From positions 923,151 to 987,150 of the forward strand of contig CAUYUJ010015282.1 in assembly GCA_963575745.1 (NCBI GenBank): DNA of 64,000 bases, written 5' to 3'. This DNA comes from Prorocentrum cordatum. Its lineage: Eukaryota > Sar > Dinophyceae > Prorocentrales > Prorocentraceae. The notes beneath the pieces were generated by a model. The model searched no databases. It was not told where the DNA came from and saw only the letters and a program-made list of their open reading frames with translations. This document shows, one piece after another, positions 20,561 to 30,631 of the stretch. The translations under genes were made by a program, and so were the position numbers. The number at the start of each line of letters is the position of its first letter. Position 1 is the first letter of the stretch.

Positions 20561-21493
20561 CACAAGCGCGGCGGCGGATTTTTGCATGCGGTCTGAGCCC
20601 GCAACGACCTCTTCAAGCCCCGCGCATCCACACCAGCCCGTCCAGCAACTTTGCCCTGGCGAGTTGCCTTGATCAGAGAAGTCGGTGAGCATAAAGTGGG
20701 AAAAAGGATTGCGTTGCCGTTATCTTGGGAAAGGAGGGGGAGGCAGGAGGAGTAAACAGGGGACGAGGAGGACGCATAAGAAGAGAGGATGTAAGGAGAA
20801 CGTGGGGAAAGAGGAGGAGGAGGAGGAGGAGGAGGAGCAGGAGGACGAAGAGGGGGGAGAGGGGGAGGAGGAGGACGAGGAGGGGGAGGAGGGGGAGGAG
20901 GATGATGATGGACGACAATGGGAGGACGATGATGGAGGCCGATGAGGGGGAGGACGACAATGGGAGGACGATGATGAAAGGACGAGGGGGGGAGAGGGAG
21001 GACGAGGAAGAAGAGAGGAGGAGGACGAGGTGGAGGAGGAGGATGACGATGACGATGAGGACGAGGACGAGGAACGAGGAGAGGAGGAGGAGGAGGAGGA
21101 GGAGGAGGAGGAGGAGGAGGAGGAGAGCGCCATCGACAGGGAAGGTGGGGGCCACGAGGTCCGCCGGCTCGACGACGCCCGCGTTGCCCGCGCCCGCCCC
21201 CTCACTCTTATCCGCAATTGCGGGGTGCTACGTAATATTGGAGGCGAGGAGGAGCAAGACAAGGATGAGGAAGGCAAGGATGAGAAAGGCCAGAGGGGAA
21301 GGGGATTGGGCCAGGGCGACGTTGAGCTGGTCGAGAAGGTGGTTGGAGGGAATGAAGTGAGAGGGCGAGGGAGGATGATGGAGAAGGACGGATGCGGAGG
21401 ACTCGCTCTCCTCACCCGTCATCTTCCGTGCTCGTCTTCGTCCCCCATCCCGCTCCTCCTTCGCTTCATCCTCCTCATTCGCCCTCCTCCTCC
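20561..21493. repeat. Spacer then (GAG)n/(GAC)n purine tract and pyrimidine-rich 5' flank of the LINE
   Basis: GGA/GAG runs at 20805-20930 and 21070-21125, a short unique stretch near 21130-21250, then a CTC-rich segment to 21493 that abuts the leader relic. Confidence 0.8.
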
Positions 21494-21515
21494 TCCGTGG
21501 CCATTTTGGCTCAAG
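21494..21515 (+). other. Spliced-leader relic at the LINE 5' end
   Basis: T, CC, then GTGGCCATTTTGGCTCAAG: 21 of 22 positions match the dinoflagellate leader (A to G once). The next bases are GCTATG, not a GT donor. It lies 178 nt upstream of the first plausible ORF1 ATG (21693) and right after a (CTC)n run. Confidence 0.9.
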
Positions 21516-21692
21516 GCTATGAACCGTCCCGACGACCGCGAATCTTTCGGGGCGACCTCAGAGCGCGAGGGAGGTTCCGCTTTGAGGCCACTCACCAATC
21601 CAGTCTTCTGGCGCCTAGCTATCATTGTGTGCCTTCACCGCGGGAGTTGGGTCCCCGCCAAGTCTCTTCCCATTCCGTCTGTGCTGCTCGTG

Positions 21693-23051
21693 ATGGCTGA
21701 TGGCGCCCCTGCTGGGGAGTTCTCGGCCTCTCAGGCAGAACTGCTGGAGCTCGCACCGACCTTCCCGTCCTAAGAAGGCAAGGCGGGAAAGGGCAAGGGC
21801 TGCGTCCCCGCTGGTATCGCCAGTTGTGCTGCTCATGAGCGGCGTGCTCTTCCCCCTCATGGCCAGCCTGCGATTGCCGTCGAAGATGACGACATGCCGC
21901 CGCACCTTGACGATGACGACGACGCCTCGGAGGACTATATCAAGCAGTGCTGTGCCGACACGCTCGACAAGATGCGAGAAGAGCTGGCCACCGACATCAG
22001 CAAGTCTCTCACCGCCACTATCAAGCAGAATATTGAGGTCCAGAACAAACCAACTCTTGAGTTGCTGGACCAGCTCCGCGCGCAGCTGGTTCAGCCGCCC
22101 GCGGACCTCGACCAGAAGATCCTCTCGATCGTCCGCCCCCAGCTCGACTCCACCGCCCGCCGCACGCAGTCGCAGCTTGACGCCCAGCAGGTGCAGATAA
22201 ATGAAACAGACGGGCGCGTTGCGAATGTTGAGGCTCAGATGCTCGAAGTACAGGCCCACATGGGGGCACTCAAGAAGGAGCTCCACTTGGCTGAACAACG
22301 CCCCCGCGCTCCGCTCACTCAGCCGAAAGGTTTCGACAGGGAGGTGGGCGCCTCGCTGGTGGTGGCTATGGCCCAACGACCGACCACCACGCCTTGCGTC
22401 GAAGCTGAACTACGGCCTTGGATCGCGCCCCTCGGCCTTGCCGACGACCTCTACGACATTGTTCCCGTCGGCGCTGTGCCCGCCAAGAAGTTTCACATCC
22501 GCTTCAAAGGCCTCATCGCCGTCGCGCCTAGGATGGCGGCGAAGGTCATCGGCCCCACGCGCTCCGAGGGGGTCTGGGAGGAGTTCACGGCCGAGGTCCC
22601 AGGCAGCCCGCGCTGCCGCATCCACCTGGGCCCCGGCAAGTCGCCGCGCCAGATTCGCAGCGAAATCCTCCTGCGGGGGGCCCGTGGACTCACTGCTGAG
22701 CGCCATCCGAACCTTCGGTTGTTTACGGACAGAGAGCGTGCCACACTTTCCATCGGCTGGGATCGCATCATGCGCGTGGAGGTCCATCCTGGTAACAAAC
22801 CTGCGGAGTTCTACTGGGACTCTCAACAGCTGGCGAAGCACGATCTCGTCAACGCCGAGCTCGTGGCGCTGCTGGCCCCCTCGTCGAACCTGAGGCTGAA
22901 CCACAGTGGTGTCTTTGACGTATGGAAGCCATTCAAATGTACGTCGCCTTCGTCATCTTCCCTTGTGTGCTCCATGAGGGCTGTCACGTGGAATGCCCGT
23001 GCATTGCTCCAACACGCTGGCAAAAATGGCGCGCGGCAGCTTAGCAACTAA
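21693..23051 (+). pseudogene. LINE ORF1-like region and start of endonuclease
   Basis: Frame from ATG 21693 (MADGAPAGEF) meets a TAA at 21771, then is open to the TAA at 23049-23051. It begins with an acidic stretch (HLDDDDDASED). From about 21930 to 22330 comes a helical region rich in Glu, Gln, Lys and Leu (TLDKMREELATDISKSL, QMLEVQAHMGALKKEL) typical of a coiled coil. A globular part follows (22400-22900; IAPRMAAKVIGPTRSEGVW, FTDRERATL) that may bind nucleic acid, as ORF1 proteins do. Last comes the endonuclease start MRAVTWNARALL at 22974. ORF1 and EN-RT therefore share one frame here, as a fused polyprotein, apart from the stops. Confidence 0.7.
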
Positions 23052-23950
23052 CTCCGTCTTCAACCTGCCCGCTCTATCGTGTGCCTGCAGGAAGTCGGGC
23101 AAGACGAATTTCAACTTCGCGAGTTGCTGGGTCCGTTGGGGGAGTCGCTGGCGGTGCATACGTCGATTTGTGGTGACTCAGGTGCGGGCCGTATCCGTGG
23201 GGGTGTTGCCGTTCTTCTTCCTCAATGTTGCCGGGCAGCTGGGGGGCGCGTGCGAAGCCACGCTGTGGCTCTTGTACCTGGTCGGGTTCTGCATGTTACT
23301 GTCGAGTGTGGCTCGATATGCATGGGCATCTTTAACATTCACGATCCTGATCTGAAGAGAGTGCAGGTCAGAGAGATCGTCAGGATTATCCTCGAGGCTC
23401 GCGCTGCTGCGCTCCGCGCCCCCGCCCAGCGGCTCGCGCTGGTCGCGGGCGACTTCAATTTCGCTGCTGAAGAGGCAGTTGTTCTTCACATGCTTCAGGC
23501 CGCAGTACGTCGTGCTGCGAGGCAACATCATGGGCAGGCCCAAGTCTGGCGCCAGGCCCTCTCGCAGCTCGTCGAAGTGGAGTGCGATACGGGGTCGCAC
23601 TACGAGAAAAAGTCCAACCCGGAGGCCGCTATTGATCGTCTCTTCCTCTCTCTTCTTGGGTGGATGGTTCTTGCCGACATCGTCTTCAGGCAGCCGCCGT
23701 CGATTCCGCGGCATCCGCCTCGGACTCGGTCGTCTCGGACCACGCTGCCGTCGTGATCGCTATTGCCCCCCGTGCTGCTCATCCCCCTGCCGAACGCCCT
23801 CTCGCCAAACATCTCTTCCAGGACCCGAGGTGCCAGGAGCGCATTCGTGCAATGAATGAATGTGCTGACTGGGATAGTACGTCGCCTCCATATCGGTTAG
23901 AACACTATAAGTATCTCGTGGAAGAAGTTGCACGTGAAGCGCGTGATAAT
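23052..23950 (+). pseudogene. LINE endonuclease (EEP/APE-like) domain
   Basis: Continues in the same frame as ORF1 after the single TAA at 23049-23051. The frame reads SIVCLQEV near 23070-23093 (catalytic Glu of the exonuclease-endonuclease-phosphatase fold), GGVAVLLPQ, RLALVAGDFNF at about 23430-23461 (GDxN box) and EAAIDRLFLS near 23620-23650. A frameshift between about 23660 and 23740 moves the final SDHAAVVIAI (SDH catalytic box) into the frame 23660-24070. That frame continues through LEHYKYLVEEVAREA before the RT resumes in the original frame. The domain would nick target DNA for priming; this copy is interrupted. Confidence 0.8.
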
Positions 23951-26900
23951 GATTTCCGACGATGCCCCCACCACCCGTCCACCTTGCTCCAGCTTGCTCG
24001 CTCACTTGCCAGAGTGGTGCGATGTGAAGTTGGCCAGGAAGCTTCTGGAATCCCACCCCGTGTCGTCTGACTTCATTCGTGTCCGAGGTCCCGTGGTCGA
24101 GCCGTTGCATCCTGAGTCATTTCACGCTTGGTCTGACCGACTCCAGTGGGAGGCGGCGGAGCGTGCACGGGCTGAGCTGCAAAGAAGGAAGGACTCTCCT
24201 CAGGAAGTGCGTGCCACTCGATTGCAGCTGCGATCCCTGGAAAGGCGGGCTGGTCTGTGGTCCCCGTTAAATCGTCGCGCATGCCTGACGGCAGTCACCG
24301 ATGGGCACGGGCGTGCTGCGTGTGACCCCTCCGAACGCGTGGGCCTCCTGAAGAGCTACTGGGCCCCTGTGTTCTCCAAGAAGCCCTGGGGCCGCGACAG
24401 GGCGATCGAGTATGCCGCTCAATACTTACCTGCTGTTGATGAAGTGGTACTTCCTCCTCCTACCCCTCGCCTCCCACGCGCTGTGCTTGCGCGTGCCACC
24501 GACTCTGCGACTGGATGCGATGGGCTCTCTTATACGGCGTGGCGATCCGAGCCTTTTGGCGTGACCATCCTCTGGGGCTGTCTGGAGTGGGTGATGAGGG
24601 GCCAGGCATTGTTTGATTCGGCGAGCATTACGCTGCAGGTCTTTTTGCCCAAAAATGTTTCCGAAGACAAGGCCCGAGCCGGCCAGGTCGAGAGGGGGGC
24701 GGACAATGTGAGGGCGCTCGGTCTCCGCAATTGCGGCGGGAAGGTCCTCTCAGCCACCATGAATGCTGCCCTTCGCCCCATTCTTGAACGCGTCGCCCCC
24801 CCCTGTCAAAGGGGCTTTGTTCCAGGGCGGAACTTTGGCCTGAATGTGCTGGAGTTGGACGTGTCAAGCCGCCAGCTCTCGTGCACACCATACGGTTCGC
24901 GTGACTTACCGATTCTCTACAGTCTGGACTGGGGCCAGGCCTTCCCGTCCCTGAATCAGGAGTTCTTGCTGTTCATACTTGGGGCTCTTCGCCTTCCAGA
25001 GGCTATCCTGATGTTCGTTGGGTTCCTATATGAGGCCATCGAGGGTATCGCGATCTCCATGGGGCTCCGTGTTCACCTGTACTGGGTCCGTAGCGGGATC
25101 ATTCAGGGTTGTGCATTGTGGGGCTCGCTGTATGCTATAGCGTCGTCACCGTTCTTGCACCGCCTCGTCCGCGTGACCGAGGAAGCGGGCCGCGGGCTCG
25201 TGCGTGCGTGCGCCGACGACATCGGCGGCACTCTGGTGAGCATTGAGGACATGGCCTGGGTCGCCCTCGCGATGAGGGATGCGGAGTTGATGGCGAACCT
25301 TGTCTTGAAGATTCAGAAGTGCCAGGTGGTCCCTGTTTCAGCCTCCTTTAGTCCCGCCCTCGCTTTGGGGGCTCTGGGGGGGCTCTCCCAGGCAGTACCC
25401 CACTGGTCCTCCATGAAGATCGTCTCAGAGCTCCTTTACCTTGGGATTTGGCTTGGTCCCTCCGTGGACCCAGTGAGACCCTGGGCTGGCCCTCTTGCGA
25501 AGGCGCGGCTGCGGGCTCGAGCTGTTGGGCGAGGCGTCGCCCCGGCCAGCCTCTCATCCATCATCTACAATACGCGTATCCTCACCACACTCTCATACGT
25601 TAGCCAGTTCTTTTGGATGCCAAGAGCTGTACTCGCCTGCGAGCTAGGTGTGCTCGCGCGAGTCTACCGTGTCGCCCTGGGCACCTTCCCGCTGAACGCG
25701 CGGGCGCAGGTGGACCTCTGGCAAGGACCGCGAGTTCAGCGCTGGGCCCACCTCAACCTGGCCACCTTGGTGAGGTCGGCCGCCCACACTTTCCCCGAGC
25801 ACCAGCAGCTGTTGAACAGCATGCGGACCCACGCGGAGGCACTCACTGACTCCATGACGCTGGACATGGTCGGCACTGGCGCACCCTACCCTGGCTTCTG
25901 GCGGAGCCCTGCCATTGTCGAGAACCTCGCGCAGGCCCTGGGGGGTCCCGCGTCCGCGGGGCCCTGGGCCGCGCTTCTTCCCTGCGCTCGTGAGGCCCTT
26001 GCGAATGCTGCTGAAGTCCCGCCTGGCGTTCGGTCTCGACCTCCACGGACTGTCCATCGTGCTCTTCGTGATCTTGCGGCTCGGACAGCACCTCTTCGTG
26101 AGCTCCTACGCATGCGGCTTCAAAAGTTCTTCTTCCGACGGGATGGTACCCTACTCGACCAGCTCGACTGGCAGCAGATTGCTGCCACGCTCAGCCAATG
26201 CCTCTGCTCCTGGGCATGGGCGACGTTGAGGACCTGGTGCGATGGCTGGCTTACTTCCTCGCGTATTCTTCATCCTGCGGGTAGACGTGGATGTGCCTTT
26301 GGATGCCACAAATGCGCTGACTCACTCATCCACTACTCGCGGTGTGTACGTATGCATGCCGCGCTTCGTCGAGCCCTTGGGCATGGCTTCCCTATGGAGC
26401 TCGCTGAGAGGTGGGGTTTCGTGGCGCCCTCGACCTCCGCATATGGCTTCATGGCAGCAGCGGTGAGCATGTATAACACTGTCCGCCTGATCCCCGACTG
26501 GCCGATCTCCGAGCAGGATGCCTTTAGTGCCGCGCTGGCGGGAGTGAGGAGCATGCGAATGGCCACTACCTCTGCGCTTTCGGACGACTCGCCACCGCTG
26601 TGGCGCACCCGCTTTATGACTCCACGGAGACGTGGCACGTCTTCCTCTTCATCTGTCTCTTCGACGTCATCGTCTGCTCCGTCGTGTGGATGTGCGGGCG
26701 GCGCGGACTTAGACGGCGGCCTTGGCCTGACCCCGATGCTGATCCCCGAGCCGCATGACTTGGATGCCGATGAGGATGAACTGGTGTCGTTCGACTTCTG
26801 CTCGCGCGCACCACTGGCGACGCCTGGCACTCCTTCGACGGCTGTGGCCACTCCCGAACGCGTTGGCCCCCTGCACGCCCTGTATGACAGCGACTGGGTG

Positions 26901-27944
26901 CGACCGACCACTATTGATGTCAGAACGCAAAGTCCTGTCGGCGGGTGCTCCTCGAGCCCGTCTGGTCAGGCTGATGGAGTAAGTTGCGAGGGCGAGTCTC
27001 GATCGCGCACGGATGCCCCCCACCTGGCGCGCTCCGAAAGTGGCGAGGTCAGAACGCAAAGTCCTGACGGCGGGTGCTCCTCGAGCCCGTCGACTCAGGC
27101 GTCTGGAGTAAGTCGCGAGGATATGCCTGCAGTGGCATGCGGGTCTCTGCCAATTGAACCTTTGACGGTGGGAGGGATCAGAACGCAAAGTCCTGCGCGC
27201 GGGTGCTCCTCGAACCCAGTGCAGCAGGCTCATACAAATTGTGAGGAGGATGTCGCGGCTTCCGTACTGTCCAGGGCTGCCAGATGGTCGGGACGTTGTT
27301 GGATCTGGTCGACGACTCCACGGGAATTGGCACCGTGCTCGTGGACGCGGCCATCGCCGACCCAGAGTGCTACCGCGACCTCGTCGGCCCCGCCCCCGGC
27401 TGCGCCTGCCACCTCCTCGAGCTCGGGACCAGTCTATTATCAGATGCAGGCCTTCGCCATCGATGATGCGCATGACACCCCGCTTGAAGCCCCCTCGGAT
27501 CCGTGCCCTCCGAGTGATCCTGAGGCCACCTGTGTGCTCGCTCTGTCCGACTCTGTGCTGGGACCCATCGGACCTGCTGGGTGTCTGGCGGTCTCTCCCC
27601 ACCCTAGCAGTGCTTGCGCGCCTCTCGTCCGTGCTCCCGCCGCTCCCTCTCCTGCGCCGCTTGGCGGCCTGTTTGGGGTCCGCTTCGCGTGTGGCTTGGA
27701 GATCTCGGGTGAAGGAGTCCACCACCCGCCCGTGTCTGGAGCCAGTGGTTGGCGTCTTTTCGACGCAAATTGTCTGGCCTCTCGCCCGCCTTGCCTGTCC
27801 ATCTCTTCCCACCTCCCTGCGTTCGACCCTCCTGCTGCTGCCCCCCTCCGCCGAGAGCCTGTCCGCACCTCCGCGGTACATCCTGGCGCCGACCCAGGCG
27901 CGCCCGCCGCCCCGCTGCCGCCCGCGTCGTCGGGCGGGCCGTAG
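23928..27944 (+). CDS. LINE reverse transcriptase polyprotein part (RT, zinc knuckle, repetitive tail)
   Basis: Open for 1,338 codons. The listed Met is only the first in the open stretch; the natural protein starts upstream in ORF1/EN. RT landmarks are ATGCDGLSYTAW-like text near 24505-24540, LDWGQAFPSLN at 24924 (motif A Asp), SGIIQGCALWGSLY at 25093 (motif B) and RACADDIGG at 25206 (motif C, ADD). SELLYLGIWLG near 25425 is the thumb-side YLG box. A C-x2-C-x5-H-x3-C knuckle (CHKCADSL..HYSRC) lies at 26304-26344, as in many LINE C termini. From 26640 the protein is Ser/Pro/Ala-rich and has three ~130-bp repeats reading RTQSP..GCSS at about 26921, 27049 and 27179. The protein copies RNA into DNA at a nicked target. 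No RNase H is visible, unlike the LINE at 1-2965. Confidence 0.85.
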   Translation: MHVKRVIMISDDAPTTRPPCSSLLAHLPEWCDVKLARKLLESHPVSSDFIRVRGPVVEPLHPESFHAWSDRLQWEAAERARAELQRRKDSPQEVRATRLQLRSLERRAGLWSPLNRRACLTAVTDGHGRAACDPSERVGLLKSYWAPVFSKKPWGRDRAIEYAAQYLPAVDEVVLPPPTPRLPRAVLARATDSATGCDGLSYTAWRSEPFGVTILWGCLEWVMRGQALFDSASITLQVFLPKNVSEDKARAGQVERGADNVRALGLRNCGGKVLSATMNAALRPILERVAPPCQRGFVPGRNFGLNVLELDVSSRQLSCTPYGSRDLPILYSLDWGQAFPSLNQEFLLFILGALRLPEAILMFVGFLYEAIEGIAISMGLRVHLYWVRSGIIQGCALWGSLYAIASSPFLHRLVRVTEEAGRGLVRACADDIGGTLVSIEDMAWVALAMRDAELMANLVLKIQKCQVVPVSASFSPALALGALGGLSQAVPHWSSMKIVSELLYLGIWLGPSVDPVRPWAGPLAKARLRARAVGRGVAPASLSSIIYNTRILTTLSYVSQFFWMPRAVLACELGVLARVYRVALGTFPLNARAQVDLWQGPRVQRWAHLNLATLVRSAAHTFPEHQQLLNSMRTHAEALTDSMTLDMVGTGAPYPGFWRSPAIVENLAQALGGPASAGPWAALLPCAREALANAAEVPPGVRSRPPRTVHRALRDLAARTAPLRELLRMRLQKFFFRRDGTLLDQLDWQQIAATLSQCLCSWAWATLRTWCDGWLTSSRILHPAGRRGCAFGCHKCADSLIHYSRCVRMHAALRRALGHGFPMELAERWGFVAPSTSAYGFMAAAVSMYNTVRLIPDWPISEQDAFSAALAGVRSMRMATTSALSDDSPPLWRTRFMTPRRRGTSSSSSVSSTSSSAPSCGCAGGADLDGGLGLTPMLIPEPHDLDADEDELVSFDFCSRAPLATPGTPSTAVATPERVGPLHALYDSDWVRPTTIDVRTQSPVGGCSSSPSGQADGVSCEGESRSRTDAPHLARSESGEVRTQSPDGGCSSSPSTQASGVSREDMPAVACGSLPIEPLTVGGIRTQSPARGCSSNPVQQAHTNCEEDVAASVLSRAARWSGRCWIWSTTPRELAPCSWTRPSPTQSATATSSAPPPAAPATSSSSGPVYYQMQAFAIDDAHDTPLEAPSDPCPPSDPEATCVLALSDSVLGPIGPAGCLAVSPHPSSACAPLVRAPAAPSPAPLGGLFGVRFACGLEISGEGVHHPPVSGASGWRLFDANCLASRPPCLSISSHLPAFDPPAAAPLRREPVRTSAVHPGADPGAPAAPLPPASSGGP

Positions 27945-28181
27945 GTGGGATCTGGACTCTTCCCTCTACGGTCCGCTCCTCCTCCTCCTCCTCCTCCTCC
28001 TCCTCCTCCTCCTCCACCTCCTCCTCCTCCTCCTCCTCCTCCTCCTCCTCAAGCCTTTGCCTTCTCCATCCTGGCCCTCCATCCTCCATCCTCCGCCGCC
28101 GTCTCTTCCCTCACCTCCCTCTCCCTCGCCCTTCCCCCTCCTCCATCCTCTCCCGTGCCCCGTTCCCCCGAGCACTTTCAG
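27945..28181. repeat. (CTC)n tract and pyrimidine-rich segment
   Basis: About 25 CTC units with one CAC break at 27976-28050, then C/T-rich sequence ending CACTTTCAG, a good 3' splice-site shape. Confidence 0.85.
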
Positions 28182-28454
28182 GGCCTGGCTTACCCGCCGA
28201 CGCCTCACCGGCCGATGGGCATGGAGACCCACCAGCCCAACCCCTACGCGGGGGGCTCCGGGTACGTTCACGGCGCCTTCGACGAGCGGGCCGACCCGCC
28301 GATGTGCTTGGCCTTCCTGGCGTGCTTGTGCTGCTGCCCAATCGTGGGGCTTTGCGCGCTCATGAAGGCCCGGCGGTGGCCCCCGACGCCTCCCCCGGAG
28401 CGATCCAGGACAAGGCGTCGCCTTCGGCGCATCTCGCCCTCGGCGGAAGGCTAA
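28182..28454 (+). CDS. Candidate exon, Pro-rich protein with Cys-rich membrane segment
   Basis: Following a pyrimidine tract and CAG, one frame reads GLAYPPTPHRP, HQPNPYAGGSGYVHG, then CLAFLACLCCCPIVGLCAL and a basic MKARR, and stays open to TAA 28452. A Pro/Tyr/Gly-rich leader before one Cys-rich hydrophobic segment and basic residues is the layout of small membrane proteins of the CYSTM, BRI3 or CD225 type; I cannot say which, and all three are inferences. Exon 3' end options are the GC donor AAG|GCC at 28368 or read-through to 28452. It may belong with the PYEGPG exon at 15743, though a LINE lies between them. Confidence 0.4.
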   Translation, partial: GLAYPPTPHRPMGMETHQPNPYAGGSGYVHGAFDERADPPMCLAFLACLCCCPIVGLCALMKARRWPPTPPPERSRTRRRLRRISPSAEG

Positions 28455-29310
28455 CGAACCGGCGGAAGCGCAGCGAGGGCCTCTCCGCCGGCGGAAGGCG
28501 GCGGAAAAAATGTGTTCCCCGTTTGGATCCAGACTTTCCGGAGCTGTCGCCATCGTCTTCCAGGTTTGGGGCCCCCAGAGGCTCGCTTGTGGCGGGCCCC
28601 AGGGCCATCGAGGGCATTTGGCGAATGGCCGTTCCCCTGGGGCTGGGGTGGGGCCGAGAGGTCCTGGTCTGGGTGGGGGGGGCGCGACGTCGCGTGGATG
28701 TCGTGACATTGGAGATTGTGGGCCAGCCGCCCTTGCCAAGCAGGACCGGTCGGTGAGACAGCAATCGGGCAGGCAGTGCTTGAGGACCCGCCAAAGCATC
28801 CAAGCCCGGCTGGTTCCTCGTTGTCACGGCTGGACGCTGCTCGACATTTAGTCCAGGACGGACCCCGGGTGGGGTCCGAAAATCCGCTTCGATTAGATTT
28901 GGGCTGGCTGGCTGTCTGGCTGTTTCTGTGTGGCCCCCTTCTGTTGCCCCCCCTCCGCCGTCAGTTTGGCCGTTTGTTTGTTTCCATTTGGTTTGTGCCA
29001 GCGTAGGTCTGGCTGTTTCTGTTGGGCTTCTCAGGCCGCTGAGGTCTCCTCCGCGAACGCGAGGGGCGACTTCCAGCTCGGCCACATCAAGCGGAGGGAG
29101 GCCATGTTGTGGATCCAGCCGCGTTGCCGCGCGAATCCGCCGCCACGCAATTCTGGAAGTCTGAATCTGGCGCCCAGACTTACCTGGATGGCCGAAAAAC
29201 GTGGGGCCGATGTGCAAAACATGGGCGCGTGTTGGGCTCATTGGGCCGCTGGGCCCAATGTATGCCGCGCAAGAAGTGAAACTGACGAAAGCACAGAAAG
29301 TGCCGACACA
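28455..29310. other. No confirmed gene
   Basis: GC-rich spacer. A short hairpin (CGGACCCC, GGGT, GGGGTCCG) lies near 28858-28877, and TGGCTGG/TTTG-rich sequence follows to 29035. Confidence 0.4.
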
Positions 29311-29405
29311 CAGGCGCGCGGACACGCACACCCACACACACACACACATACGCACACACGCATACACACACGCACGCGTTCACACGTACACACGTACACA
29401 CACCA
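29311..29405. repeat. (CA)n microsatellite
   Basis: Imperfect CA/CACG run. Confidence 0.95.
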
Positions 29406-30631
29406 ACCGCTGCAAGCGGTGGCTGATTTACATGACTGTATGCATGGGCATGGCGTTCTACGTCGTAAACGTCGCCGTGGGCTCGCAGGGCTGATGCGCG
29501 TTGTGCTGGCGGCGGTCTCTGCGGGGCGTCTAGTGCGGCGTGCACTCGACTGCTGGCGCACAGCTTGCTCGGTGTCGGACAGGGAAGGAGTTGGAGAATG
29601 GGGTGGTATGAACACATTGCTGCACGCAGCTGGATTTTGCACCCAGTGCCCAGAACGTCTGCTCAGTATGTCAACTGCCGCGTTCGGTGCCCCAAGGGAG
29701 CTTGGAAAGCCAGCTGCATGTAGCTGATTCGCCCCCCCCCCCCTGCAAAAGTTTCGCAACGCTCCCGTTCGCCCCCCTCCCGAGATGATCAGCGCCAGCG
29801 CGTTTCTCACCGCAGCCTTCATGTCTCACCACGTCCGTGTGCCTGCTGCAGGTTAGCCGGCGCATTTTTCCTGGTATGCTTGCTGCGCTGTTGCGTAGAG
29901 CTCCTCTGTTTGGTCGTCATTCTCTTGCGGAGACAAAGCCCCAGCACATGGTTCGACCGAAATGCGACGGGGGCGCAGCCGCAAAAGCGGAAACAAAAAG
30001 TTAGAGTACCCATTTATATCGAGGAGGTGGGTGAGGTGCAGAAGGAAAAAATGGATGAGCCCCAAGGGAATTTAGGAGAGTGGATGGATCCTGACTATCT
30101 TTGACCGCCTCCTCAGCGCCCTCCTGCCATTCACTCTTCTTCTCATATTGAAATTTGACCTAGATCTGAGAAGGCAAGATATTAATATTACCCACCTTCT
30201 AAGGCGCGCCAGCATTCTTATCATCACCATCATCATCACCATCGCCATCATTATCATCAGCATCGTCTTCATCCCTCGTTATCCGTCATTCGCCTCGTCC
30301 ATCTCCTTCTAAGTGCCCTTGGCTCGGGCGCCATCTTACACACACGACAACGTAGCCTACCAGCCTTTCTGCAGTCAGTGTTGTGTCATGTTCTGCTCAG
30401 ATGGCAGTGCATCTCACCATTGCCTCTCTATTCTAGTTCGGCGGCTGCTGGCCGTATCCATGATGCAGCATGTCTGAGCCTTTCAAGACAATCCGCTTTC
30501 ATCTAGCCGCTTTACTAGACTGAATGTGATTTTTCTTCGCACAGGTAATCTGGATTTCGTGTGTCTGACTGCAACCACAGAATAGCGGCAGGGAGCTGAA
30601 GAGGCACATTGGCGTAGAGCAGGGCCATGCG
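29406..30631. other. No confirmed gene
   Basis: Short unrecognised ORFs on both strands. A small ATC-rich stretch lies near 30218-30265. Confidence 0.4.

Larger units (their letters stand above)
21494..27944 (+). mobile_element. LINE retrotransposon, near complete, with leader relic
   Basis: In order: leader relic, ORF1-like coiled-coil region, apurinic-type endonuclease, reverse transcriptase, CxxC-H-C knuckle and a long Pro/Ser-rich tail ending at TAG 27942-27944. The 5' end is set by the leader. The 3' end is not visible; a (CTC)n tract begins at 27976. Lesions are few: in-frame TAA codons at 21771 and 23049, and two frameshifts near 23700 and 23950. The RT part is open for more than 4 kb, so insertion was probably fairly recent compared with the LINEs at 1 and 30632. 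Confidence 0.88.

Noticed and set aside
19501-20688. ORFs of 230-330 aa rich in Pro/Thr/Arg or Gly/Val/Arg
   Set aside because: They read through the 11-bp and ~105-bp satellites in all frames.
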